From the NCBI GenBank assembly GCA_014843695.1, contig CM026398.1, forward strand, positions 51,058,834-51,122,833: a stretch of DNA of 64,000 nt, written 5' to 3'. Origin of the DNA: Archivesica marissinica. Its lineage: Eukaryota > Mollusca > Bivalvia > Venerida > Vesicomyidae. Each line of letters begins with the position of its first letter. Within the stretch, counting starts at the first letter, position 1. A program made the position numbers and the translations under genes. This document shows, piece after piece, positions 46,401-55,495 of this stretch. The notes beneath the pieces were generated by a model. That model searched no databases. It was not told the origin of the DNA and saw only the letters and a program-made list of their open reading frames with translations.

Positions 46401-46914
46401 AATTTTCAATCAGGAGAAAATTAAGACTAGCGGCTCTTTTAAATATGTTGTTCTTGGTGTGTGGTCATGGAGTCTCGTGCAGTTTACCATCGTGATAACT
46501 ACGTCATTCCATTTCCGACGACATCAGCAACATCAACAGCGTGAATCAACAGTTCAACAGATTGCAGCAGAGACTAAGGAAGATAGATCTGAAATATTAT
46601 CGATTATGTTGGCACTGTTCATGCAGGATGGTCCCTTCTTGTTGGTTAGATGCTATTCTATTAAGGTGCTCCATGTCATCGACTATCTTATCATTTTCTT
46701 CTCATTGAAGAACTTTCTCACCTTGATCCTTGGTCTATACCGATTGCTTGTGCTGTGTGGATGCATCGGGAAAGAGGGAGATGATTTATTAAGAAAATCA
46801 GAAATCGCAAGGAGCATGGAAATACTGGACGATATAGATCTGGATACAGTCGCTGTACTGTCACAAAAGAAAGGAAAACAGAAACGAAAACACAAGATTA
46901 AAGAAAAGTACTAA
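34222..46914 (+). CDS. TMEM26: TMEM26-like transmembrane protein gene, three exons (388 aa)
   Basis: The exons are 34222-34493, 44298-44505 and 46228-46914. They splice at GTAATC/GTAG and GTAAGC/GCAG sites and join in frame (272 + 208 + 687 nt including the stop). The product is a multi-pass membrane protein of 388 residues, against roughly 370 for vertebrate TMEM26. Matching stretches include the first helices (FTRCLLATHCF, FLVETFVILYY), the TMVPLLWIFRLHE segment, and the strongest block RWFLP...LSQLLIMYSAISADILDFSE with VWSWSLVQF. The C-terminus is Lys/Arg-rich (KKGKQKRKHKIKEK). The family's molecular role is poorly known, and vertebrate TMEM26 is used as a fat-cell surface marker. Both introns are invaded by repeats, yet the reading frame and splice sites are clean, so the gene looks functional. 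Confidence 0.88.
34512..35034 (+). repeat. 29-bp minisatellite at the TMEM26 intron-1 donor, about 18 copies
   Basis: The unit contains TCACCTGTACTGCAGTG. The left part uses TCCCGTCACC...GTGTTG. The right part uses TCCCATCACC with a GGCTTT spacer, two subfamilies in separate blocks. It repeats PstI-type CTGCAG sites. Confidence 0.95.
35042..35545 (+). mobile_element. MITE family A copy split by a retroposed repeat
   Basis: The left end (AGTCTGGGAACAGGCGTCGA) and the right part (35417-35545, ending GAACCCAGGCTA) are separated by about 340 bases. TATAGTTTGCCT occurs on both sides of the insert. The insert ends GGGCTACAAGTT like family R and itself holds a MITE-B at 35197-35377. Confidence 0.65.
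35197..35377. mobile_element. MITE family B
   Basis: The inverted ends are ACAGTCAACCTGTGTTAG and the complement of CTTAAGACAGGTTTGACTGT. Inside it has repeated AAGCAGCCA motifs in both orientations. A second copy at 55063-55495 is split by a SINE. Confidence 0.75.
35588..35905 (-). repeat. SINE-4 (-), with a duplicated tRNA-like head
   Basis: The tail (AGTTTATTTAACGTCGCTAC) leads to the head (TCTCGAACCCGTGACC and CTTAACCACTCGACCACGG), a Ser/Leu-like tRNA head. The head part is repeated once more at 35833-35905 with few changes. The other full copy is at 55639-55882. Confidence 0.7.
35932..36585 (-). mobile_element. TTAA-flanked element, copy 2 (654 bp, two right ends)
   Basis: Both termini are the right end of this family (CCTGCAGGTTGACCTATATT and its complement, with the 42-base subterminal repeat), so it is a foldback derivative. 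The inside keeps the last about 80 codons of the P2X7-like ORF on the - strand (about 36190-36453) and lacks the rest. The left TTAA is at 35928-35931. The right TTAA (36586-36589) is shared with copy 3. Confidence 0.78.
36190..36453 (-). pseudogene. Remnant of the P2X7-like ORF
   Basis: Complement of codons about 82-164 of the ORF in copies 1 and 3, with a few substitutions. The N-terminal half and start codon are deleted. Confidence 0.7.
36590..37831 (+). mobile_element. TTAA-flanked DNA element, copy 3 (1242 bp)
   Basis: Same ends as copy 1 (AGGCCTGCAG...CTGCAGGCCT), with TTAA at 36586-36589 and 37832-37835. Relative to copy 1 it lacks about 200 bases before the ORF (around 36935) and 12 bases inside the ORF. 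Otherwise it is nearly identical, so divergence is recent. It lies in intron 1 of the TMEM26-like gene. Confidence 0.82.
37080..37562 (+). CDS. P2X7-ballast-like domain protein, second copy (160 aa)
   Basis: Identical by eye to the 164-residue protein at 26071, except that Gly-Val-Ala-Glu is missing after QHAE/QHA (about residue 58). The Cys motif, Tyr-Arg-Arg-Phe-Trp stretch, PECVVQQCR and YLGHK end are all kept. The in-frame nature of the only indel supports a translated product. It sits in the same position of its element as copy 1. Confidence 0.6.
   Translation: MPLSKITMYVTDEQRKELLTFLQNKNWDVEMEIEETATAMPVAEAAYVPPPMPQHAECPLCLCSPCIINEQNKQLWWPANNRPPHNLNSHERKLLYRRFWAMLYNCGAWKDVRYIERKVAARRGDCTWHKRELMPECVVQQCRNWLPNPRNQPYLGHKWS
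38068..42118 (+). repeat. 4-kb satellite-like array, about 12-bp period
   Basis: Built from GTCTT and GT blocks (GTCTTGTCTTGT) with TTTCTT, ATT and CCT variants. The + strand is strikingly poor in A. Longer blocks recur: TTTTCTCTTGTGTCTTTCG at about 38902, 39702 and 40942, and TTGTATCTTGGCTTGTGTG at about 39970 and 41220. A 1.2-kb higher-order duplication is implied. All long ORFs here, on both strands, follow from the period of 12 and the lack of stop triplets. It lies in the TMEM26 intron. Confidence 0.95.
42260..42489 (+). repeat. SINE-1 copy (+) with a deletion in the head
   Basis: The head starts AGACGGATCTGTAGTCCAG, then jumps past the B box into TTTCAGATGGGAC. Body and tail are normal. 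The loss of the B box should prevent its transcription. Confidence 0.75.
42690..42935 (+). other. Open stretch of unknown origin
   Basis: After a (GTT)n run a frame of about 65 codons reads DWPANVSEYLRYYGFRNIRK, then DLDLQTALDWNHILDNFSTKLF, to a TAA. It looks protein-like and may be a fragment of a mobile-element protein. It continues into the repeat shared with 1870-2110. No family recognised. Confidence 0.35.
42968..43143. mobile_element. Foldback element D
   Basis: Arms with CACAGGAACTTGAA and TTATCCATAAGCCACCAA at the left reappear inverted at the right (TTGGTGGCTTATGGATAA, TTCAAGTTCCTGTG). Between them two diverged copies of a CCTA(G/A)GACACCCC unit are seen. It interrupts the repeat shared with 1870-2110. 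Confidence 0.8.
43902..44287 (+). repeat. SINE-2 with a nested SINE-3 fragment
   Basis: A SINE-2 head and middle (43902-44100, B box GGTTCGATCC) are followed by a - strand SINE-3 tail (44103-44232). The rest of the SINE-2 tail (44233-44287) then follows. The nested layout shows SINE-3 inserted later. It ends about ten bases before the TMEM26 exon-2 acceptor. Confidence 0.75.
44298..44505 (+). CDS. TMEM26: TMEM26-like exon 2
   Basis: The acceptor AATTGTAG ends at 44297. The first base completes the exon-1 codon, and the frame then reads ICTCFCCYLLTMVPLLWIF, followed by a polar Ser/Thr/Asn-rich loop. The donor is ACACT|GTAAGC at phase 0. The acceptor lies only about ten bases beyond a SINE-2 tail. 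Confidence 0.8.
44592..44790 (+). repeat. SINE-5, tRNA-headed, with CATA tail
   Basis: The head has GGCCCAGTGGTAGAGCGTC and GGATTCGAGGC. The body shares TACTGGTTAACCAC with SINE-4. It ends in five CATA units. Single copy in the window, in intron 2 of the TMEM26-like gene. Confidence 0.6.
45198..45446 (+). repeat. 61-bp minisatellite, 4 copies
   Basis: The unit contains ATGTTATTATATACAGACAT and GCTATATATATGTTTATCG. One unit has a 5-base insertion. It lies in TMEM26 intron 2. Confidence 0.9.
45890..46045 (-). mobile_element. MITE family A copy (-)
   Basis: Complement of 18851-19020, from ATAGCCTTGGTTCCAGTCTG to GCCTGTTCCCAGGCTATG. It ends about 180 bases before the TMEM26 exon-3 acceptor. Confidence 0.7.
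46228..46914 (+). CDS. TMEM26: TMEM26-like exon 3 (terminal)
   Basis: The acceptor TTCTTTTCTTGCAG ends at 46227. Phase 0 matches exon 2. It codes 228 residues with the conserved RWFLP and AISADILDFSE block, further helices (FLLVRCY, YLIIFFSLKNF) and a basic tail, then TAA. The open frame upstream of the acceptor is intronic. Confidence 0.85.
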   Translation, partial: AVSVILEMGIPSLMEQLMMFLVILCRWFLPRGRIDRNSLSQLLIMYSAISADILDFSEIFNQEKIKTSGSFKYVVLGVWSWSLVQFTIVITTSFHFRRHQQHQQRESTVQQIAAETKEDRSEILSIMLALFMQDGPFLLVRCYSIKVLHVIDYLIIFFSLKNFLTLILGLYRLLVLCGCIGKEGDDLLRKSEIARSMEILDDIDLDTVAVLSQKKGKQKRKHKIKEKY

Positions 46915-47096
46915 TATACTAGAGTACAGAGAAAACGCACACATACATTATATGATTATTATTACATGAAAATGAAATACGAGGGATTCCATCAAAGATA
47001 TATCACATCTTTATACAAAACACAAACTGAACAACTAAAAATATTCCAAAATGTTTAAAACTATGTATTTATATAGTTATTGGTTTCCATGTAAAA

Positions 47097-47172
47097 CACA
47101 CTTATCCGAAGCACAGGCACAAGACACACAAACAATATATGGTCATCTTGTGCCTGTGATCCGAAGTGTGCG
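47097..47172. repeat. Foldback hairpin F
   Basis: The arms CCGAAGCACAGGCACAAGA and TCTTGTGCCTGTGATCCGAA are inverted around a short AT-rich loop, with outer ACACACTT/AAGTGTG pairs. It is near the 3' end of the TMEM26-like gene. A structured UTR or small MITE are both possible. Confidence 0.7.
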
Positions 47173-47456
47173 TTTACTATATCCTCTAGTATACCTATTC
47201 GTACGAGAACAAAAATTCTAGTAATTGTACATTGGTGTCAATTCGTCCTGACATGTCATTGTGTATTTGTATCGTTGCTACTACCTGTTTGTCCTCATGA
47301 GCGTCGCCCTATGTTTTGTGCACAGATTCAGAACATTCGTCCTAACATGTCATTGAGTATTTGTATCGTTGTTACTACCTGTTTGTCCTCATGAGCGTCG
47401 CCCTCTGTTTAGTAAGTTTAGGTTTTGGCGGCCTGCTATAGAGCACGGATTCAGAG

Positions 47457-47745
47457 AGTGTGTTTTACGTTTATTTATCGTCGCTACCGGTTGCCCATAT
47501 GAGCGACGCCTCCTAAAGAGAATAGTCATTTTAGATTGTTGGAGGATAGTGCAATGTTACAGACAGAGACCCATTCCAGAATCTCTCTGGTTCTTGTACG
47601 TGCACTGTGTAAAGCACCGACACGAGACCTCGGTTTAACGACCCATATGAAAGACTGTTAATTTTTTTTGATCATTCAGGGGTTCGAACCTGCGATCCCT
47701 GGATTACCAGTCCAGCGTGTTACCACTGGACTACATATCCGTCTG
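47457..47745 (-). repeat. SINE-1 copy (-), full length
   Basis: Tail to head as at 33242, with head end ATATCCGTCTG. Just upstream (47251-47405) a SINE-like tail (GTATCGTTG.TACTACCTG, GAGCGTCGCCCT) occurs twice in tandem. Confidence 0.78.
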
Positions 47746-47929
47746 TTGGCATAACTGTGGATCAAACCTTCGATATATGGATTATGTAATAGTTTTGAGA
47801 TGTTATCATCAGGTACCTATTTTAGAAGTACTTTTCTTGTGTTCGCAGATACACTGTTTTAAATCTCCTTCATTATTGGTGAGATGAGCAACACAGATTA
47901 TAGACTAAAAATAGTTTATCAGCCCATAC

Positions 47930-48110
47930 GCTTAGGCTTGAAACGGGGCGATATGGAAGAAACCGTTTTGAAAAAAAAACGAAATATTTTGCCAACTATT
48001 TGGAACTGGTGTTATTGAGGACGAGTTTCATTTCTTAGTGTATGTGTGAAAAATACAAACATGTCAGAAAGAGATATATCTCATGCAATTATTTGTTAAA
48101 ATCAAAGATG
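47930..48110 (+). pseudogene. Degenerate LINE C-terminal fragment
   Basis: Short frames read LRLETGRYGRN and, in a shifted phase, GVIEDEFHFLVYV. These are the same two motifs as in the LINE at 31690 (TGRYGRN, IEDIYHFI). Frameshifts and the loss of Cys residues show it is long dead. Confidence 0.6.
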
Positions 48111-48169
48111 ATGCAATTATTAGATGCATAAGATCCAACTGTTGTTAATAAACTTGCTAATGTTATTTA

Positions 48170-48260
48170 GCTGGGCTTCCGTGACCGAGTGGATAAGGTC
48201 GCTGCTGGTTCGAATCACACTAGGTGTGGATTTATTTCATTTAAGGATGCTATCCAGCTG
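48170..48260 (+). repeat. SINE-4-like head remnant
   Basis: CCGTGACCGAGTGGATAAGG and GGTTCGAATC resemble the SINE-4 head, with the stretch between them deleted. Not a tRNA gene. Confidence 0.5.
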
Positions 48261-49021
48261 GCTTGCACGGTAGTTCATTCAGGTCATTCGTTTAAGGAAT
48301 GCATCCACGCTATCTCCAAACACGTCCAATGTAATTCATACCTCGATGGAAACTATTAACCCGCCATTCAAAGGCACGCAACCCAATGCGCATGCCAGTA
48401 ACATCGAGTGTGCATGTCAGTTGCATATCATAAGTTAGGAAATTCATACGAAAATAGATACAAACAGGAAATGCACGTTCATCGAAGGAAATGCATGCAA
48501 TAGTAATGAAATATTTTGTATTGCTAGGCTACAACCTGGCGTGTATAGTGCTACTACTAGGCTAGCGCACTGGACTTTTTTATTTTTAATAGCACGAGCT
48601 TGTGTGTCAAACAGTGTTTGTTCTGGAGGGTGTGCCACATGTGTAGCAGGAGCCTCGTAGGTAGGGATTGACACGTTCACTACTCCGACTACTTTCAGTT
48701 ATATACTTTCTGAAAACATTCATTTGGACACATTAGATTGTGAATTTGTAAACTATTGTTATCAGGCTTTGTTATCTGTTTATGAGTTAGTAAAATGTAT
48801 TTATCCTACCTTCATGCGAAATAACGTACACACACGGCCTGCCTAATAAATTTTGCTTTATTAGTCAGTGCCTAATAAAGCTTTCGTGACGTCATAGGGC
48901 TAACCGTGGATATAAATAGAAATATCAATGCGCAACATATTACCAAGTGCGTAGCGAGTTTGTAAGCTGTCATGGCTAGTTTGTTTGTTTTTGTGTCGGG
49001 TGCATGCTCAGAATGTAGGAT
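48261..49021. other. No gene seen
   Basis: Low-complexity intergenic sequence. CGATGGAAACTATTAACCCG (about 48344) and AATGCGCATGCC (about 48386) also occur near 45540 and 45740, marking another unnamed dispersed repeat. Confidence 0.45.
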
Positions 49022-49168
49022 AAATAGAATATTAGGTTACTGTCTTATCAATTTTAATTTATTAGGCTCGTCTCCGAAAAAATACAAGGCTCGGCAGAGC
49101 CTCGCCTTGTATTGTTTCTCCGACTCGCCTAATAAATTAAAATGTATAAGACAGTAACCTAATATTCT
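49022..49168. repeat. Foldback hairpin E
   Basis: AATATTAGGTTACTGTCTTA at the left is inverted at the right, followed inward by a TTTTAATTTATTAGGC pair and a GGAGAAACAATACAAGGC-like pair around GGCAGAGCC. It forms a near-complete 147-base stem-loop. Confidence 0.8.
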
Positions 49169-49920
49169 CTCTATATATAACAATGTTTCATTTATGTTTT
49201 CCAATGAATGATGGAGTTTTCTCAGTAAAATAAAACTGCATCTTCCAGTGTTTTCAAACAGTGAAAGATGGCAGTTTCTCTGTCACTGCTTGAGTTTCGT
49301 ATTCCTCCGCGGTTGATGTACTTTTTTTTTATAGTTATTTTCTGACAACCATGAACAGTTAATTATAAAGTAATATATTCTAATGAATTTGCTTAATATA
49401 TAGTTTTTAATTTTGGCAGCAAACCGACACTAACTTGAAAATTATACCGGAACTGTTTCTTATTACGGGCGTTCACACTAACATAAGTGGATGTGCGGTT
49501 GTGTATTGTAGAGAAATGAGGCTCCCGACAGGTGCAGTTAAAATGAATTCAACTTTATAACAACTATTATATTAACCACAATCATTGGAAATCTTAAAAG
49601 AAAACGAAATTTGTGTTTATTAATTTATATATATTATGTTTCTCATGATCAAAATAAAATATGTATTTTCACTCGTAGAAATACAAATGTCGATGACCTA
49701 TCGATGAAATAAAATCCTATCTTTACACTAATCAACACACTTATCCTCTATATAATCACATACATATATATATATATATATATATCACGCTATGTGACTT
49801 TGACTAATATATGCATGTATACTATTTTGTTATGCATGATCAAATGTGTAATTTAAGTCAGAAAAATAAACTATATGTTCTATTCTGTTCAATTGTTATT
49901 GTGTTGTTCCATTCTATTCG

Positions 49921-50326
49921 AATGAGGTCGACTAATACTATAAAGTTGCGTACTAACCTACTACGTCACGGATGAGGTCGACTAATACTATAAAGTTGCG
50001 TACTAACCTACTACGCCACGGATGAGGTCGACTAATACTATAAAGTTGCGTACTAACCTACTACGCCACGGATGAGGTCGACTAATACTATAAAGTTGCG
50101 TACTAACCTACTACGCCACGGATGAGGTCGACTAATACTATAAAGTTGCGTACTAACCTACTACGCCACGGATGAGGTCGACTAATACTATAAAGTTGCG
50201 TACTAACCTACTACGCCACGGATGAGGTCGACTAATACTATAAAGTTGCGTACTAACCTACTACGCCACGGATGAGGTCGACTAATACTATAAAGTTGCG
50301 TACTAACCTACTACGCCACGGATGAG
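49921..50326 (+). repeat. 50-bp minisatellite, 8 almost identical copies
   Basis: The unit contains ATGAGGTCGACTAATACTAT and TACTAACCTACTACGCCACG. Only the first copy differs (GTCACG). Such homogeneity means recent amplification. Confidence 0.96.
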
Positions 50327-50520
50327 CATACTAATTGAGAGTATGTTTATAAACTGGCTCTTATTGTATGTGGTATTATAAGCAGGCATACAAGTGTTTC
50401 ATTGGTTAATGACATCTTAAATAGTAATACAGGATCACAATTATGATTTCTTACACGTGTCTGTATGAACGGTTTATAATACTTGTGTTCGACTTGAGAG
50501 AGTATTTCCGATTTGAACGT

Positions 50521-51437
50521 CTCCAGTTATACACCATGTACGACGACACATATAAGAGTGCAGGACACCTAGACATTGTATTTGACCTCTCCAGTTATAC
50601 ACCATGCACGACATATAAGCGTGCAGGACATCTAGACATTGTATTTGACCTCTCCAGTTATACACCATGCACGGCACATAAGCGTGCAGGACACCTAGAC
50701 ATTGTATTTGACCTCTCCAGTTATACACCATGCACGACATATAAGCGTGCAGGACACCTAGACATTGTATTTGACCTCTCCAGTTATACACCATGCACGA
50801 CATATAAGCGTGTAGGACACCTAGACATTGTATTTGACCTCTCCAGTTATACACCATGCACGACGACACATATATGCGTGCAGGACACCTAGACATTGTA
50901 TTTGACCTCTCCAGTTATACACCATGCACGACGACACATATATGCGTGCAGGACACCTAGACATTGTATTTGACCTCTCCAGTTATACACCATGCACGAC
51001 GACACATATATGCGTGCAGGACACCTATACATTGTATTTGACCTCTCCAGTTATACACCATGCACGACGACACATATATGCGTGCAGGACACCTATACAT
51101 TGTATTTGACCTCTCCAGTTATACACCATGTACGACTACACATATATGCGTGTAGGACACCTAGACATTGTATTTGACCTCTCCAGTTATACACCATGCA
51201 CGACATATAAGCGTGCAGGACACCTATACATTGTATTTGACCTCTCCAGTTATACACCATGCACGACATATAAGCGTGTAGGACACCTAGACATTGTATT
51301 TGACCTCTCCAGTTATACACCATGCACGGCACATAAGCGTGTAGGACACCTAGACATTGTATTTGACCTCTCCAGTTATACACCATGCACGACATATAAG
51401 CGTGCAGGACACCTATACATTGTATTTGACCTAGTCA
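50521..51437 (+). repeat. 63/68-bp minisatellite, about 14 copies
   Basis: The unit contains CTCCAGTTATACACCATGCA and GACATTGTATTTGACC. A short form (ACGACATATAAGCG) and a long form (ACGACGACACATATATGCG) occur in blocks: short, long, short. That suggests internal block exchange. Confidence 0.95.
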
Positions 51438-51517
51438 TTGTGCTCGATAATTCACAATGCATCATCCATAATTTGACCTTAAATATATATATAGATATGG
51501 TATTTCCTTTATTGCTT

Positions 51518-51610
51518 TCCAATGAATGATAGAGTTTTCTCAACGAAAGAAAACTCCATCTTCCACTGTTTTGAAACAGTGAAAGATTGCGTTTTCTCTG
51601 TCACTTATAA
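51518..51610 (+). repeat. Dispersed repeat shared with 49196-49290
   Basis: TTCCAATGAATGAT, GGAGTTTTCTC and AACAGTGAAAGAT occur in the same order in both places. Non-coding. Confidence 0.55.
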
Positions 51611-52244
51611 ACTATCCTCTATACCCTACACGAGTATGGTCGTCGTCACAATGGTCGGCGAATCCCATTCGTGAAATACACTTGTAAATGTACTAAGCAC
51701 ACGAATAAAACGATAATGCCAATCGAGTGCATATTTAACTTGAATATCTCAGTACCTCAGTATGCAAACGGAGTCTGACCAAAGGGGAAGCAACTTTTGT
51801 TGAAAATGGCATCATATTTTTAAAATGTCAGTGTTTTTAACAAATACATTTCCTTTGTTTTCAGAAACAAAAACATTTATTTTAAAGTATATTCATTAAA
51901 GAATATAACGTGCTTTTTAGATGAGCTTATTTATTTGTAGTCTTAACACACATACTAGTTTGCCTTAGAGTAAATTGTACATATATATATATATATATAT
52001 TTAAGGAGAGACAACTTTATCCGTGTTAGTAAAGTTGAGTTGCCTCCCTTTTACACCACAGAGTGACAGTTGCGCTTAGACTATCGATATAATATTACTT
52101 TTAAGCAACATATTATATATATTATAGAATGACTTGGTTAGTTGGGGGCGTGTATTTACAAACATACAATGAAGACGAGCCTGGTCGTAGAAAGCGTTCA
52201 CTATTAATACAATTGAATGCATTGTGGTTCTATTACAAAAACGG

Positions 52245-53135
52245 TCAGCACATTAAGAACTTTACAAACACACACTGTTCAGAACTTTACACGGGCAATA
52301 AAATGAACGCCCATATATATGTAAGAAGTATACAAAAATGTCAGTATATTTTCAAGAACTATACAATTAACGCCCACATATATGCAAGAAGTATACAAAG
52401 AACGTTCGTATATTTACTAGAACTATACAATTAACGCCCACATATATGCAACAACTATACAAAGAACGCCTATTTCTCTACAAGATATGTATACAAACAA
52501 CGCACATATTTTTGCAAGAACAATAGTACCTACAAAGAACGTCAGTATGCTTATAACAAACTATACAAAGAACGCCCATTTCGTTACAACAACTATACAA
52601 AGAACGCCCATTTCGTTACAACAACTATACAAAGAACGCCCATTTCGTTACAACAACTATACAAAGAACGCTCATTTCGTTACAACAACTATACAAAGAA
52701 CGCCCATTTCGTTATAACAACTATACAAAGAACGCCCATTTCGTTACAACAGCTATACAAAGACCGCCCATTTCGCTATAACAACTATACAAAGAACGCC
52801 CATTTCGTTACAATAACTATACAAAGAACGCCCATTTCGTTATAACAACTATACAAAGAACGCCGATTTCGTTACAATAACTATACAAAGAACGCCCATT
52901 TCGTTACAACAACTATACAAAGAACGCCCATTTCGTTACAATAACTATACAAAGAACGCCCATATCGTTACAACAACTATACAAAGAACGCCCATTTCGT
53001 TACAACAACTATACAAAGAACGCCCATATCGTTACAATAACTATACAAAGAACGCCCGTATGTTTACAACAACTATACAAGGAACGCCCATACCGTTGCA
53101 ACAACTATACAAAGAACGCCCGTATATTTACAAGA
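52245..53135 (+). repeat. 32-bp minisatellite, about 18 clear copies plus a degenerate left edge
   Basis: The clear array (52560-53135) has ACTATACAAAGAACGCCCAT and TTCGTTACAAC. To the left (52245-52560) units with longer, diverged spacers look like older copies. ORFs across it (for example from 52129) are probably not genes. Confidence 0.92.
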
Positions 53136-53559
53136 ACGTTGAAATGCTCTTCAGAATCATTCAAATCTTAACAAAAACATTCAGAAGCTTTCCGCCAGAG
53201 GTTGCTTATAACCTTATCCTAAAGGAGGATGCAACGGTAATGTGCAAACTGTTGTAGGCTTGGATGCTATTATTTCTGAGAAATGGAGGACGATTCTGGA
53301 GGTAATGAATACCATTCTGTATGACTTTTAATTACAACTGACCAGTGTGTGTTTCTTTAGTTATTTTAATTCTTAAATTGGTTGTGTTGTTATGTTGCGA
53401 GTAAAATGCGGCAACTGTCTGAATATACTCATATATCAACATCTTTGGGAGGGAGGTTTACCGATGTTTTTAGATTTGTTGCTCCACCCATTCTGCGTAT
53501 TCGTAGCATTGTCATTATTATGTATGTATGTAATGTATATGTCAAATAGCAAACATGTC

Positions 53560-53742
53560 AAAGTCGGTTATGTCGAATTCTCCGGTTATCTCGAAGTCGG
53601 ATTAAAGTCCCGTTTCAGACACTATCATTTTACACATAACTGGCTCCGTTTATATCGAATTTCGTTAAGTCAAGCTTCGGTTATGTCGAAGTATTTTGTT
53701 CGGTCCGACGGAATTCGACATAACGGATGCAGACTGTATATA
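53560..53742. mobile_element. Foldback MITE family C, second copy
   Basis: Contains GGTTATGTCGAATTC at the left and TTTGTTCGGTCCGACGGAAT then CGACATAACGGATG at the right, as at 27651-27852. The left arm is more diverged. Confidence 0.7.
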
Positions 53743-53756
53743 TGTTAATACAATCG

Positions 53757-53992
53757 GGGCGACGCCATGCAGAATATTTTGGAGTATAGTGCAAGATGCA
53801 GAAGACGTCCCAATTACAAAATCATCCATGGTTCTGTTACATGATCGGCGTAATCACCCAAACATGAGACCATTGTTTATTGTCAAATCTGAAAGACTGT
53901 TAGTATTATTATGGTCAGACGGGTGGTCGAACCTACGATCGCTGATATCGCAATCCAACGTGTTAACCACTGCTACTGACCCGTCAATACAC
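53757..53992 (-). repeat. SINE-1, degenerate (-)
   Basis: Recognisable by GGAGTATAGTGCAA, GTCAAATCTGAAAGACTGTT and GGTCAGACGGGTGGTCGAAC. It has many substitutions and small deletions, an older copy. Confidence 0.6.
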
Positions 53993-54035
53993 ATTTCAAT
54001 TCATTTAAGTTGTTACATTTATATTTTCTGATTAG

Positions 54036-54250
54036 GTGGTCTGAGCAAAGTTGATCAGGGCACCATTTTGATGGTCAGTCTAACACTCGGTCTGGCTGGG
54101 GTAGCTGCGGTATGGTTTACTTGCAAGTGGTATAACAATAGACCAAGCAAACAGACTCCTCGGATTATACGACCTAGACTAAAGCAGACGTTCTCTCGGT
54201 TTTCACAAGTGGATGAAGAGTTGGTTTGTATAGATGGTTCCAAAATGTAG
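54036..54250 (+). CDS. Possible exon encoding a membrane segment (unidentified)
   Basis: After an acceptor-like TTTTCTGATTAG (ending 54035) the frame reads GLSKVDQGTILMVSLTLGLA, then GVAAVWFTCKWY, a good single membrane helix followed by basic residues (RPRLK). It may end at the TAG at 54248-54250, or splice out at TG|GTATAA (after 54129). Partner exons upstream were not found. The helix and the acceptor are the only evidence, so chance is possible. Confidence 0.3.
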
Positions 54251-54657
54251 GATTAATTACTTCCCTTTACAAGAATTACCTCCATATGTAAATGTTGCTA
54301 CCGGGCACGAGTTCGAAAATAACCTTTCTAAAAGCCGTAAATTACGTTATATCGGTATTTACTCTATCAAGTTTGTTCGTGTGTTGACGCCTGAGGGCGA
54401 CCCTACAATAAGCATATGATATATATATATATATATCTGGCCTTCAATGATAGGATTCGGGAAATATTTAATATTCATAAAAAGATGGCTCATAAGTCAG
54501 TAATGGCTGGCACTTTCAATAGGGGTGTCACTATAATAAACAAACACTCTATATAATTATAAAAACCTATAACACAAAAGTAATGTCTCAATGTCAGCAT
54601 AAACTAACAGTACAGTCAAATACGTTGAGTCGCCTCACCTCACCGTGTATGGTCCAT

Positions 54658-54952
54658 GTGTGTGTTTTACGTTCATTTATCGTCGCTACCGGTTGCCCAT
54701 ATTAGCGACGCCTCCTGAAAAGATTAGTCATTTTAGATGTTTTGGAGGATAGTGCAATGATACAGACAGAGACCAATTCCAGAGTTTCCTTTGGTTCGTT
54801 TACGTGCACGGTGTACAGCACCTACACGAGACCTCGGTTTACAGTCCCATCTGAGAGACTGTTAATTGTATTAGGGTCAGACGGGGGATCGAACCAGTGA
54901 TCCCTGGATTACCAGTCCAACGTGTTAATTACTGGATTACATATCCGTCTGT
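54658..54952 (-). repeat. SINE-1 copy (-), full length
   Basis: Tail TTATCGTCGCTACCGG to head GATCCCTGGATTACCAGTCC and CATATCCGTCTG. The B box is slightly altered (GATCGAACCAG). Confidence 0.78.
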
Positions 54953-55062
54953 AAAACTATGTCACCTTCATCTTTTTGTCCTGTGTATGGTCTAGATTAA
55001 AGATACAGTGATATCAATGTGTCGGTGTTAGTATACAGCGTAGTTCTATTTTCAAATAACAT

Positions 55063-55495
55063 GTACAGTCAAACCTATCTTAGTTTATACAAATTTATTT
55101 TAGCTCGATTGCGAAACAAGTTCTTTCAACTTATATTAATCACTCTCGAGACCTCATTCCTGATGTAATCCATCGCCACGAGGGAGAGAGAAGAGGCAAT
55201 GTGGAATTTAAATGACTTGCCTAAGGGCACAATCGTAACGGCTCCAGCGGGGCTCGAACTCCGGACCTTTCGCACCTGAAGCGAACGCGCATCCACTGCG
55301 CTATCACGACTTCCACAAACCTATCTTAAGCAGCCAGCCAAGGGACTCACAGAAAGTGGCTGCTTAGCACCGGTGACTGCTTAACAGAGGTAAAATATAC
55401 AACAAAGTAACGTATTTGGAAATCTGAAAACTGGTTGTTTGACGCAGGTTGGCTGCTTAATAGAGGTAACCACTAACACAGGTTCGCATATATAA
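55063..55495. mobile_element. MITE family B copy split by SINE-3
   Basis: Left end TACAGTCAAACCTATCTTA, then SINE-3, then the rest from AACCTATCTTAAGCAGCC to ACCACTAACACAGG. Joining across the SINE gives the same layout as 35197-35377. Confidence 0.78.
55083..55316 (-). repeat. SINE-3 (-), with exact 12-bp target duplication
   Basis: AAACCTATCTTA flanks it at 55071-55082 and 55317-55328. On the - strand it has a tRNA-like head with B box GAGTTCGAGCC. The body holds CCTCTTCTCTCTCCCTCGTG and the tail CGCAATCGAGCTAAAATAAA. The tail closely resembles that of SINE-2. Confidence 0.85.

Noticed and set aside
50443..51529. Possible repeat-protein genes (Tyr-Lys-Arg-Ala-Gly-His repeats)
   Set aside because: ORFs are confined to the 63/68-bp minisatellite, occur on both strands, and lack conserved flanks.
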